A stretch of 14,012 bases of DNA from Mogibacterium sp. (lineage in GTDB: Bacteria; Bacillota_A; Clostridia; Peptostreptococcales; Anaerovoracaceae), in assembly GCA_017469325.1 (NCBI GenBank), contig JAFUGO010000154.1, positions 1-14,012 of the forward strand. Direction: 5' to 3'. The notes under the pieces were generated by a model. That model was not told the origin of the DNA, made no database searches, and worked only from the letters and a program-made list of their open reading frames with translations. Shown here piece after piece: positions 1-5,627 of this stretch. The number at the start of each line of letters is the position of its first letter. The first letter of the stretch is position 1. Position numbers and translations under genes: made by a program.

Positions 1-317
1 CGCCATGTCGTGGTAGGTCTCGCGTGCGAGATCGTGTAAGCGGCGTCCTCCAGATATTCTATCTGGGCGACCTCCGCCTTACCCCTGCATTCGAAGGCCG
101 CGAGGGCCATGCCCATGGCCGCCGCCGTGTAAGGCCCCGCGCTCTGCGTGACCATATCGCGTATGGCATCCGCCACCTCGCGGTGGCTCTTGCATATAAC
201 CTTTTTCACTTCAACAGGATATATGCGGCGGTCGAGTATGCTGACCTCGCCGTCCTCATACCATGCGATGTTTTCATACTGAAGCATCCATGCAAGTCCC
301 TTATCCTGTCTTTCCAT
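1..317 (-). CDS. eIF2B/MtnA-like protein, 3' end cut by window edge
   Basis: The first 105 residues are present; the C-terminus lies beyond the left edge. It resembles the N-terminal part of the eIF2B-alpha/methylthioribose-1-phosphate isomerase superfamily: WYEDGEVSILDRR (residues 19-31), then an EVADAI..MV helix (47-56), a glycine/alanine-rich stretch GMALAAFEC (69-77), and SHARPTT (97-103), which matches the SRPTAVN-type block of MtnA. The RGAPAIG segment typical of true MtnA is replaced by QSAGPYT (58-64), so this is probably not a conventional methionine-salvage isomerase; its substrate is unknown. The start is the ATG at 315-317, with AGGGAG at 326-331 eight bases upstream. It lies 37 bases downstream of the acyl-CoA synthetase on the same strand, so the two are probably co-transcribed. 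Superfamily assignment is fairly secure; function is not. Confidence 0.78.
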   Translation of the reverse strand, partial: MERQDKGLAWMLQYENIAWYEDGEVSILDRRIYPVEVKKVICKSHREVADAIRDMVTQSAGPYTAAAMGMALAAFECRGKAEVAQIEYLEDAAYTISHARPTTTW

Positions 318-354
318 CCTGTTGTCTCCCTGTATGTATTCCCTCAGCTCCGGC

Positions 355-2148
355 CTATGCGTTTTCGTTCTCTGCTTCAGCCTTGCGCTTCGCTTCTTCC
401 TCTTCCTCTAGCACTCTGTACGCAACTTTTCCTACAAGAGTCTTCGGCAGCTCATCGCGGAACTCGATGTCATACGGCATCGAATACTTGGCGATGTGCT
501 TCCTTGCATATGACAGAAGCTCGTTCTTCAGTTCTTCTTTGCCCGCGTCTGTTGAAGGAACACCGTTCGCCGGCTTGACGAACATCTTTACCTTCTGCAT
601 CTTATAGTCATCAGGCACTCCGATGCAGCAGCTCATCTGTACCTTCTCGTGCGCGTCGAAGATGTTCTCGAGCTGTGCCGGATAGATGTTGTATCCGGAC
701 GAGATGATCATTCTCTTTGCTCTTCCGCGGAAGTAGATGAAACCCTCGCTGTCCATGGTGCCGAGGTCGCCCGTGTAAACCCATGTGAGTCCGTCATCGT
801 GAGTCCTAAGCGTCTGGGCTGTCTCTTCAGGCATGTCCATGTAGCCCTTCATCACGGTAGGTCCCGAAAGCAGGATCTCGCCCTCTTCTCCGTAAGGCAG
901 CACTTTGTCTGTGCCCGGCTCTACGATCTTGTAGTAAGTGTCAGGGAACGGTATGCCGATGCTGCCCTCCTTGTGCATCTGAGGAGGAGTCAGGCATGAT
1001 GCCGTAACGCACTCAGTCGTGCCGTAGCCCTCGCGCACCTGCACCTTGCAGTTGTGATCGAAGAGGAATTTGTCGAGCTTCTTCTTGAGCTCTACCGAGA
1101 GCGAGTCGCCGCCCGAGAACACTCCCTTGAGGCTCGAGAGGTCCTTGCCGTTCATCGAAGGCAGTCTCAGCATAGCCTCGTAAAGAGTAGGCACGCCTGC
1201 AATGAAGTTGCACTTGTTCTTTGTTATCTGCTTTGCATAGCTCTTTGGTGTGAACCTCGGAACGAGCAGGCATCTGCCGCCCTGCGACAGCATTGTGTGC
1301 AGGCATACTCCGAGTCCGAATCCGTGGAAGAGCGGCATCGCTGCCAGCATCTTATCTCCCGGGCGGAACATCGGATTCGCCGATACCACCTGCTCCGACA
1401 GAGCGTTGAAGTTGAGGTTTGTGAGCACGATACCCTTTGTTGTGCCTGTGGTGCCTCCCGAGTACAGGATCGCAGCCGGATCGTCAGGGTTGCGCTTTAC
1501 TCTGTATTCATAACCGCAGTGCTTTCCGAGTCCCATGAAGTCAGGCCACTGGAATACCGGCGCATCATCAGGGATCTTCGCGATCTTGCGTCCCTCTGTG
1601 AGCATGTATCCCATCTTGATAGGTCTTGTGAGCTCGTCCTTGACGCGCGCGATTATGACGTTCTGGATCTTCGTGTTCTTACGGATCGCTTCGATCTTGT
1701 GATAGAACTGGTCGAGCGTGACCACCATCACCGACTCCGACATGTTGAGGTAGTTCTCTATCTCCTTCTCTGCCGAAAGAGGATGGACCATGTTTCCGAT
1801 CGCACCTACCAGATTCACCGCGTACAGCATGTAGATCGCCTGCGGGCAGTTAGGCATCGCGATGGTGACCTTGTCATTCTCCCTGATGCCGAGTATCCTG
1901 AGCGACTTCGCGCAGGTGTTGATCTGCTCGATCATGCTTCTGTACGTTATGTGCTTGCCCATGAAATCGAGAGCGATGTAGTTCGGATACTTTTTCGCTA
2001 TCGCCTCTACCTTTTCATATATGGTTCCGTTTGTATACTCAAGGGTCTTCGGCAGGTCTCCGCTGCTCGCGAACCATGGTGTTGCTACATTTTCGGGTAT
2101 CGGAAAGACGATCTTTCCTTCCTCATTGAGAGTTCTCTCGTAAGCCAT
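355..2148 (-). CDS. AMP-dependent acyl-CoA synthetase/ligase
   Basis: ANL-superfamily adenylating enzyme that activates a carboxylic acid (probably a fatty acid) as acyl-AMP and transfers it to CoA in the cytoplasm. In the 597-residue form the order of motifs is: FHGFGLG near 274-280, preceded by the ATP-binding loop YSGGTTGTTKG (229-239); then YGTTE (375-379); YTGDL with the ribose-binding Asp (458-462); the hinge region GRAKRMIISSGYNIYP (475-490); and the catalytic lysine K574 in PKTLVGK. The C-terminus is a highly charged Glu/Lys/Ala tail. All catalytic elements are intact. I chose the ATG at 2146-2148 because AAAGG lies about 10 bases upstream of it; an in-frame ATG at 2164-2166 would add six residues but has no visible ribosome site. 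The chain-length preference cannot be read from sequence. The eIF2B-like gene follows in the same direction. Confidence 0.92.
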   Translation of the reverse strand: MAYERTLNEEGKIVFPIPENVATPWFASSGDLPKTLEYTNGTIYEKVEAIAKKYPNYIALDFMGKHITYRSMIEQINTCAKSLRILGIRENDKVTIAMPNCPQAIYMLYAVNLVGAIGNMVHPLSAEKEIENYLNMSESVMVVTLDQFYHKIEAIRKNTKIQNVIIARVKDELTRPIKMGYMLTEGRKIAKIPDDAPVFQWPDFMGLGKHCGYEYRVKRNPDDPAAILYSGGTTGTTKGIVLTNLNFNALSEQVVSANPMFRPGDKMLAAMPLFHGFGLGVCLHTMLSQGGRCLLVPRFTPKSYAKQITKNKCNFIAGVPTLYEAMLRLPSMNGKDLSSLKGVFSGGDSLSVELKKKLDKFLFDHNCKVQVREGYGTTECVTASCLTPPQMHKEGSIGIPFPDTYYKIVEPGTDKVLPYGEEGEILLSGPTVMKGYMDMPEETAQTLRTHDDGLTWVYTGDLGTMDSEGFIYFRGRAKRMIISSGYNIYPAQLENIFDAHEKVQMSCCIGVPDDYKMQKVKMFVKPANGVPSTDAGKEELKNELLSYARKHIAKYSMPYDIEFRDELPKTLVGKVAYRVLEEEEEAKRKAEAENENA

Positions 2149-2256
2149 TTCTGTCTTGCCTTTCATTTATATGATCATCAGTATGAATCGATTACTTCTT
2201 TGTTCCGCAGGTCATCCTGCCGTCCGCTTAACCGGCACCCGTAAACAATCCTCATA

Positions 2257-2265
2257 ATCATAACA
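2257..2265 (-). promoter_or_regulatory. extended -10 promoter for the acyl-CoA synthetase operon
   Basis: On the minus strand the sequence reads TGTTATGAT, a TGn-extended -10 (TATGAT, 5 of 6 consensus). The -35 position at 17-base spacing (2280-2285, TAGCTG) is poor, as is common for extended -10 promoters. It would give a 5' untranslated leader of roughly 100 bases. Assigned by inspection only. Confidence 0.4.
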
Positions 2266-2276
2266 CTTTTTGCTCC

Positions 2277-2294
2277 TTACAGCTATCTCTGTAA
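2277..2294. promoter_or_regulatory. palindromic operator candidate TTACAG-N6-CTGTAA
   Basis: A perfect 6-bp inverted repeat with a 6-base spacer overlaps the -35 position of the minus-strand promoter at 2257-2265. The geometry fits a dimeric helix-turn-helix repressor. No candidate regulator gene lies in the window, so the binding protein is unknown. Confidence 0.35.
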
Positions 2295-2334
2295 ACAAAA
2301 TATACTGCGCCGGCAGAGCTTCCGTGAATACAGC

Positions 2335-2377
2335 TACCGTATGCGGCATCAGGATCGTAAGCCTCACGGTATTTTTG
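2335..2377 (+). terminator. terminator-like hairpin on the plus strand
   Basis: TACCGT (2335-2340) pairs with ACGGTA (2366-2371), with an inner GGC/GCC pair (2345-2347 with 2361-2363), and is followed at once by TTTTTG. No plus-strand gene lies upstream to be terminated, so it would end either a short leader/small RNA or stray antisense transcription. The stem is short and interrupted, hence low confidence. Confidence 0.3.
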
Positions 2378-2441
2378 ATTGAAAAAAACGAAACGCCGCC
2401 GACATCCCGGCAGCACCGATTCCCAATACCACCCGATATGA

Positions 2442-2450
2442 TGCTATAAT
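2442..2450 (+). promoter_or_regulatory. extended -10 promoter for the nucleoside hydrolase
   Basis: TGCTATAAT is a perfect extended -10 (TGn plus consensus TATAAT), about 50 bases before the gene. The -35 region is not conserved. Between promoter and gene lies a small perfect hairpin, TACGGC-ACT-GCCGTA (2472-2486), that runs directly into the ribosome site AAGGAAGGA (2486-2494). Confidence 0.6.
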
Positions 2451-2502
2451 ACTAGAACGATCCATATATCATACGGCACTGCCGTAAGGAAGGATAATAC
2501 TG

Positions 2503-3444
2503 ATGAAAAGAGTGATATGCGACTGCGACAATACCGCAAACTTTCCGGGCCGGCCAATGGATGATGCTCTGGCTATCCTTTATCTGCTGGGCTGCTCTGA
2601 TGATATAGAACTCCTGGGACTCACCTGCAACTACGGCAACGGTACATCCGAGGAATCGTACATAAGCAATGAGGCCCTGCTGAACGAGACCGGTTATACA
2701 GGCATCCCGGTACTGAAAGGATTTGAGCAGGGAGAGGATCCGGCTTCATGTGAAAGCGCCGCATTCATTGCCGAGATGGCGGACCGGTACTCCGGCGAAC
2801 TTGTTTTTCTCGGCATCGGTTCTCTCGGCAATCTGTACGGAGCATATCTGCTGGATAATGATATATTCAGCAAGATCAGTCAGATAGTTCTTATGGGAGG
2901 GATCACCGAACCACTGATGATACACGGCAGCACCCCGCTCGATGAACTGAATTTTTCTGTCAATGCAAAAGCTTCATCCCTGGTGCTGAGCAAGGGCCGC
3001 AACATATCCATAATAACAGGCAACAACTGCCTGCCTGTATCGGAGCTCCCCAAGGATGAGTTTCTGGATATGCTCTGCTCATCAGACAACCCCGCCGGAA
3101 TGTATATCGCTCAGAAATGCGGCTACAGATTCAAGACAAAAGAAGTCGTTTACGGCGCAGACAGCTCATATTGCTGGGATGTAGTTGCTGCTGCATATAT
3201 CAATCATCCCGAAAAGTACACGGACCATCCGACACCTTGTTTTATCAATGAAGAAGAGATAGCTCGAAGCGGATTTCTCCATCCATGTTCAGAAGATGAA
3301 GCTAACAATATCATCAACATCCCCGCAGCCCGGAGCCGACAGGACCTTCAGGCACTCTTTTACAGCAGATGGCTGAAGATCGATATACACACGGGTGACG
3401 CAAACTTCTCATGCAAGGGTCTGTATCTGGTTAAACCAATTTAA
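2503..3444 (+). CDS. nucleoside hydrolase (inosine-uridine preferring family)
   Basis: Predicted N-ribohydrolase that splits a ribonucleoside into base and ribose using a bound calcium ion. The N-terminal metal cluster is present as DCDN (residues 7-10) and DD (20-21), but the usual DTDPGxDD spacing carries about seven extra residues (NTANFPGRPM), as in a Clostridia-type subfamily I recall. Other family blocks are VLMGG (129-133), ELNFSVNAKA (148-157) and WDVVAAAY, in which D226 is the late metal ligand; the residue before it is W225, where CU-type enzymes have His. The length of 313 residues is normal. AAGGAAGGA lies 8 bases before the ATG. It is a single-gene transcription unit bounded by its own promoter and the terminator at 3447-3473. 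The base preference cannot be read from sequence. Confidence 0.87.
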   Translation: MKRVICDCDNTANFPGRPMDDALAILYLLGCSDDIELLGLTCNYGNGTSEESYISNEALLNETGYTGIPVLKGFEQGEDPASCESAAFIAEMADRYSGELVFLGIGSLGNLYGAYLLDNDIFSKISQIVLMGGITEPLMIHGSTPLDELNFSVNAKASSLVLSKGRNISIITGNNCLPVSELPKDEFLDMLCSSDNPAGMYIAQKCGYRFKTKEVVYGADSSYCWDVVAAAYINHPEKYTDHPTPCFINEEEIARSGFLHPCSEDEANNIINIPAARSRQDLQALFYSRWLKIDIHTGDANFSCKGLYLVKPI

Positions 3445-3446
3445 AA

Positions 3447-3480
3447 GGGTGCACATATTTAGGATGTGCACCCCTTGTTT
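3447..3480. terminator. bidirectional Rho-independent terminator
   Basis: A perfect 10-bp stem, GGGTGCACAT (3447-3456) and ATGTGCACCC (3464-3473), encloses a 7-base loop. On the plus strand it is followed by CTTGTTT and comes three bases after the nucleoside hydrolase stop. On the minus strand it is followed by TTTTAAATT, 65 bases after the stop of the redox protein gene. It therefore closes both convergent units. Confidence 0.87.
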
Positions 3481-3537
3481 AATGCTTGCTGACCTGTCCG
3501 TTATTTGAGAGTAAATGTCAGGTTTACAACAGTACCA

Positions 3538-4011
3538 TTATTTCGACTTGTCCGGGTTTTCAGAGCTGATCGTTTCTGATACTTTGATGATCTGATCCAG
3601 AACATCTATAGCATCAAGTACCAGCTCAGGGCATAGTGTGAACATCGTCCCCGCCTCAAGGATCCTGCCAAGACCTTCCGGAGTGGATATATCATCGCCT
3701 ACAAGATCTTTGCACATGCATGATCCGCGGCGTTCCCTCCATTTATTGATGAATTCTGCACGCTTTGCCATAAGTGCATCCCGATGATCCATATCATCAG
3801 GCCCGTTGTGACCATACTTCATTCCGATCACCATCATTGCACCAATAACAGCACCGCAGGTCTCGCCCATACCTGAGCCTCCGCCGAATGCAGAAGCAAG
3901 TCTGTTTGCCTCTTCGGCAGACAAGCCAATGTCGTCAGCATAATGACTTATCACAACCTGACTGCAGTCCTGCCCTCTCATGAACAATCCTTCTACCTGT
4001 TCTTTATCCAT
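3538..4011 (-). CDS. C_GCAxxG_C_C family redox-type protein
   Basis: A 157-residue protein with the conserved cysteine pattern of the C_GCAxxG_C_C family: C16 in the N-terminal helix, C52 in ETCGAVIGA (the GCAxxG-like block, here CGAVIG), C98 and C100 in SCMCK, and C127 in LCPEL. The run of glycines AFGGGSGMGE (41-50) precedes the central cysteine. There is no signal peptide or membrane helix, so it is cytoplasmic. The family is regarded as probably redox-active or metal-binding but its reaction is unknown. It is the last gene of the ArsS-like operon, 18 bases after the radical SAM gene, with GGGAGGG about 7 bases before the ATG. Its position suggests a redox partner or assembly factor for that enzyme, which is inference. 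Confidence 0.85.
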   Translation of the reverse strand: MDKEQVEGLFMRGQDCSQVVISHYADDIGLSAEEANRLASAFGGGSGMGETCGAVIGAMMVIGMKYGHNGPDDMDHRDALMAKRAEFINKWRERRGSCMCKDLVGDDISTPEGLGRILEAGTMFTLCPELVLDAIDVLDQIIKVSETISSENPDKSK

Positions 4012-4029
4012 TTCAGTCCCTCCCTGAGT

Positions 4030-5010
4030 CTAGGCTTCTGTAGTTCCGCCGCAGCTCGATCCGGCACCGGCAGTACATGCGTAGCAATGCTTATCGAAGC
4101 AAATGGATCTTGGTTCATACGGCTTGTCAAGTATATCGAAAATGGACTCTCCCGCAGATATCTTCATATCTGCCGCCTGATTGAAATCGCAGTCGTAAAG
4201 AGAGCCGTCCCAGGCTACCGAAAGCTGGAATCTGCACATCATATTCTCAAGTGTAGCGGGATTGAAGGCATCATGAAGTTTAGTCATATATCCTTCGAGA
4301 TTTCCCGAACTCACAAGGAACGCTCCGAAACGTCCCATAGGATTATTGGTGATGCAGAACAGATTGTTGAATACGATACCGTAGTCACTTCCGAGCTTTG
4401 CTTTATACTCATTCTCCATCGTAGTCTGATCAGGCGGGAAGAATGCTCCTCCCGGATTATATACCATATTAAGCACGAGCTCAGGATCTTTTCCATATCC
4501 GAGCGCATTCAGTTTTTTAAGGACCTCAATGGATCTCTCAAACACTTTATCACCGCGCTGTCTGTCAGTCTTCTTGGCTTTATAATGCGGCAAAGATACG
4601 AAGAGCTCAACCTTATTCTTTGCATAGAATTCCGGCAGGTCTGTATATCCTTCCTCAAGCAGGATAACCATATTCGATCTTACTATTACATGATCACATA
4701 TTTTGCAGCACTCCTCTGTGAACCATCTGAAATTCGGATTCATCTCAGGAGCTCCGCCTGTAATATCAATCGTTTCGAACCCCCAGTCGGAGTAGATCTT
4801 CAGGCATGCCTCCATGACCTCTTTGCTCATCACTTCTTTTCTGTTAGGCCCCGCCTCAACATGGCAGTGCTTACATACAAGATTGCAAAGACGTCCAACG
4901 TTGATCTGCAGAACATTCATATCCGCAGTCTTAGCGATTGCCGGATCCTTGATTTTAGACTCAAACACCGGCACGCTGTCTAGTTCTCTGAACTTTTCTC
5001 TCATATCCAT
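4030..5010 (-). CDS. arsS: ArsS-like radical SAM protein (arsenosugar biosynthesis type)
   Basis: Radical SAM enzyme with the cluster motif CNLVCKHC (C42, C46, C49 in the 326-residue form) followed by HVEAGPNR, the ITGGAPEMNP block (83-92), and LVLNMVYNPGG. The C-terminal domain carries MCRF (C259), LYDCDFNQ (C274) and HCYACTAGAGSSC (C309, C312, C320). These match my recollection of ArsS, which adds the 5'-deoxyadenosyl group from SAM to a methylated arsenical; some relatives carry selenocysteine, but this one has only cysteine. The start was set at the ATG at 5008-5010: TTTTAGGGA lies about 10 bases upstream, and the 54 bases before it are mostly an 11-bp hairpin, so a longer frame from 5064 is unlikely to be translated. 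No arsM accompanies it, so the substrate may not be arsenic. Confidence 0.85.
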   Translation of the reverse strand: MDMREKFRELDSVPVFESKIKDPAIAKTADMNVLQINVGRLCNLVCKHCHVEAGPNRKEVMSKEVMEACLKIYSDWGFETIDITGGAPEMNPNFRWFTEECCKICDHVIVRSNMVILLEEGYTDLPEFYAKNKVELFVSLPHYKAKKTDRQRGDKVFERSIEVLKKLNALGYGKDPELVLNMVYNPGGAFFPPDQTTMENEYKAKLGSDYGIVFNNLFCITNNPMGRFGAFLVSSGNLEGYMTKLHDAFNPATLENMMCRFQLSVAWDGSLYDCDFNQAADMKISAGESIFDILDKPYEPRSICFDKHCYACTAGAGSSCGGTTEA

Positions 5011-5034
5011 AGTACTGTTTTCCCTAAAAGTACG

Positions 5035-5062
5035 GGGCTGCTGCACTATACTGCAGCAGCCC
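5035..5062 (-). terminator. intercistronic hairpin between ahpD-like and arsS-like genes
   Basis: A perfect 11-bp stem, GGGCTGCTGCA paired with TGCAGCAGCCC, encloses a 6-base loop. It begins 19 bases after the ahpD-like stop. On the minus strand it is followed by CGTACTTTTAGGG, a weak U tract. It could be a partial terminator that lowers arsS-like expression relative to the first gene, or an RNA-stabilising stem. Its position also argues that the arsS-like start lies after it. Confidence 0.6.
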
Positions 5063-5081
5063 ATGTAAATGCTTATTTATA

Positions 5082-5414
5082 TTACTGCTCCAGCTTATCT
5101 ACAACATTCTTCATCTGTACGCCATGAACGAGCGTAATACCTGCCTTCATAGCAGCGGCAACATGAATTGCCTCTGTCATCTCTTCCTCATCTACTCCCA
5201 TAGACAGCAAAGTCTGAGTATAGGAGTCGATGCAGTACGGGCACATCTCGGAATGTGAAATCGCAAGAGCGATCAGAGCCTTTTCTCTTGCAGTGAGAGC
5301 TCCGTCAGCCATTACAGGACCATAGTAACCCATAAATGCGTCCCATAGTGCAGATGCTTCTTCTCCCATTGTAGGGAATTTTGCCAGATCATCAGGATTG
5401 TAGTAAGTGTTCAT
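5082..5414 (-). CDS. AhpD/carboxymuconolactone decarboxylase-like protein, arsenosugar-associated type
   Basis: A 110-residue all-helical protein of the AhpD-like fold. The redox pair CPYC (C58, C61) sits in SEMCPYCIDSY, preceded by the helix TAREKALIALAISH and followed by the EAIHVAAAMKAG block (H84) and H97. The start MNTYYNPDDL and the length resemble the small peroxidase-like proteins that sit next to arsS in other bacteria. The likely role is thiol-based reduction of a peroxide or of an intermediate in the radical SAM pathway; this is inferred from the motif and context. The start is firm: AGGAGG at 5421-5426 is 6 bases from the ATG. It is the first gene of a minus-strand operon and is read divergently from the ABC transporter. 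Confidence 0.85.
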   Translation of the reverse strand: MNTYYNPDDLAKFPTMGEEASALWDAFMGYYGPVMADGALTAREKALIALAISHSEMCPYCIDSYTQTLLSMGVDEEEMTEAIHVAAAMKAGITLVHGVQMKNVVDKLEQ

Positions 5415-5487
5415 ATATTTCCTCCTAATTATTAAATAGTTTCACGGAACAATACCTTTGATGGAAGCTTCGCTAAAATACATCATT

Positions 5488-5493
5488 ATTATA
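5488..5493 (-). promoter_or_regulatory. -10 element of the arsS-like operon promoter
   Basis: On the minus strand the sequence is consensus TATAAT, about 75 bases before the ahpD-like ATG. The -35 position (around 5511-5516) is not consensus and falls inside the palindrome at 5502-5520, which suggests an activator or repressor acts there. Confidence 0.5.
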
Positions 5494-5501
5494 GCCTTCT
5501 T

Positions 5502-5520
5502 AATTAGACCCAGTCTACTT
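5502..5520. promoter_or_regulatory. palindromic operator candidate between divergent units
   Basis: TAGAC (5505-5509) and GTCTA (5513-5517) form a 5-bp inverted repeat with a 3-base spacer. After one mismatch on each side the symmetry continues for two more bases (AA/TT). It overlaps the -35 position of the minus-strand promoter and lies upstream of the plus-strand promoter of the ABC transporter, so one dimeric regulator could control both. Confidence 0.4.
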
Positions 5521-5541
5521 TTGTATATTAGCGGATCTGAG

Positions 5542-5570
5542 TGGATATGCTCTTTGTTTCGGTGTATAAT
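5542..5570 (+). promoter_or_regulatory. promoter of the ABC transporter
   Basis: TGGATA (5542-5547, 4 of 6 to TTGACA) and consensus TATAAT (5565-5570) are separated by 17 bases. Transcription from here would start near 5577. That makes the open frame upstream of 5628 untranslated leader and supports the internal ATG at 5628 as the real start. Confidence 0.5.
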
Positions 5571-5627
5571 TCATCATATTTTGAGAAACCATTTTACGGC
5601 AAAGAGGTTCCGCTAAGGGTAAAGGGA

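Larger units (their letters stand above)
2149..2502. other. divergent intergenic region (about 350 bases, no gene)
   Basis: This stretch separates the minus-strand acyl-CoA synthetase from the plus-strand nucleoside hydrolase. I see no coding potential. It holds a minus-strand extended -10, an operator-like palindrome, a plus-strand terminator-like hairpin and a plus-strand extended -10, each listed separately. TTGTTTAC (minus-strand reading) also occurs twice, at 2241-2248 and 2291-2298, exactly 50 bases apart. Confidence 0.75.

Noticed and set aside
1054..2244. Long plus-strand open frame opposite the acyl-CoA synthetase
   Set aside because: It is an antisense shadow: the protein is rich in Arg/His/Val with no family motif and no ribosome site, while the minus strand encodes an intact enzyme.
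3943..4983. Long plus-strand open frame opposite the ArsS-like gene
   Set aside because: It covers a gene with clear radical SAM motifs on the minus strand, has no recognisable domain and no ribosome site.
4030..5010. Selenocysteine in the ArsS-like protein
   Set aside because: Some relatives are selenoproteins, but this frame has no in-frame TGA; the expected positions carry cysteine and the gene ends at TAG.
5541..5627. GTG at 5541 as the start of the ABC transporter
   Set aside because: There is no ribosome site before it, the consensus TATAAT at 5565-5570 falls inside this segment, the added residues do not look like an ABC N-terminus, and the ATG at 5628 has AAGGG at proper spacing.
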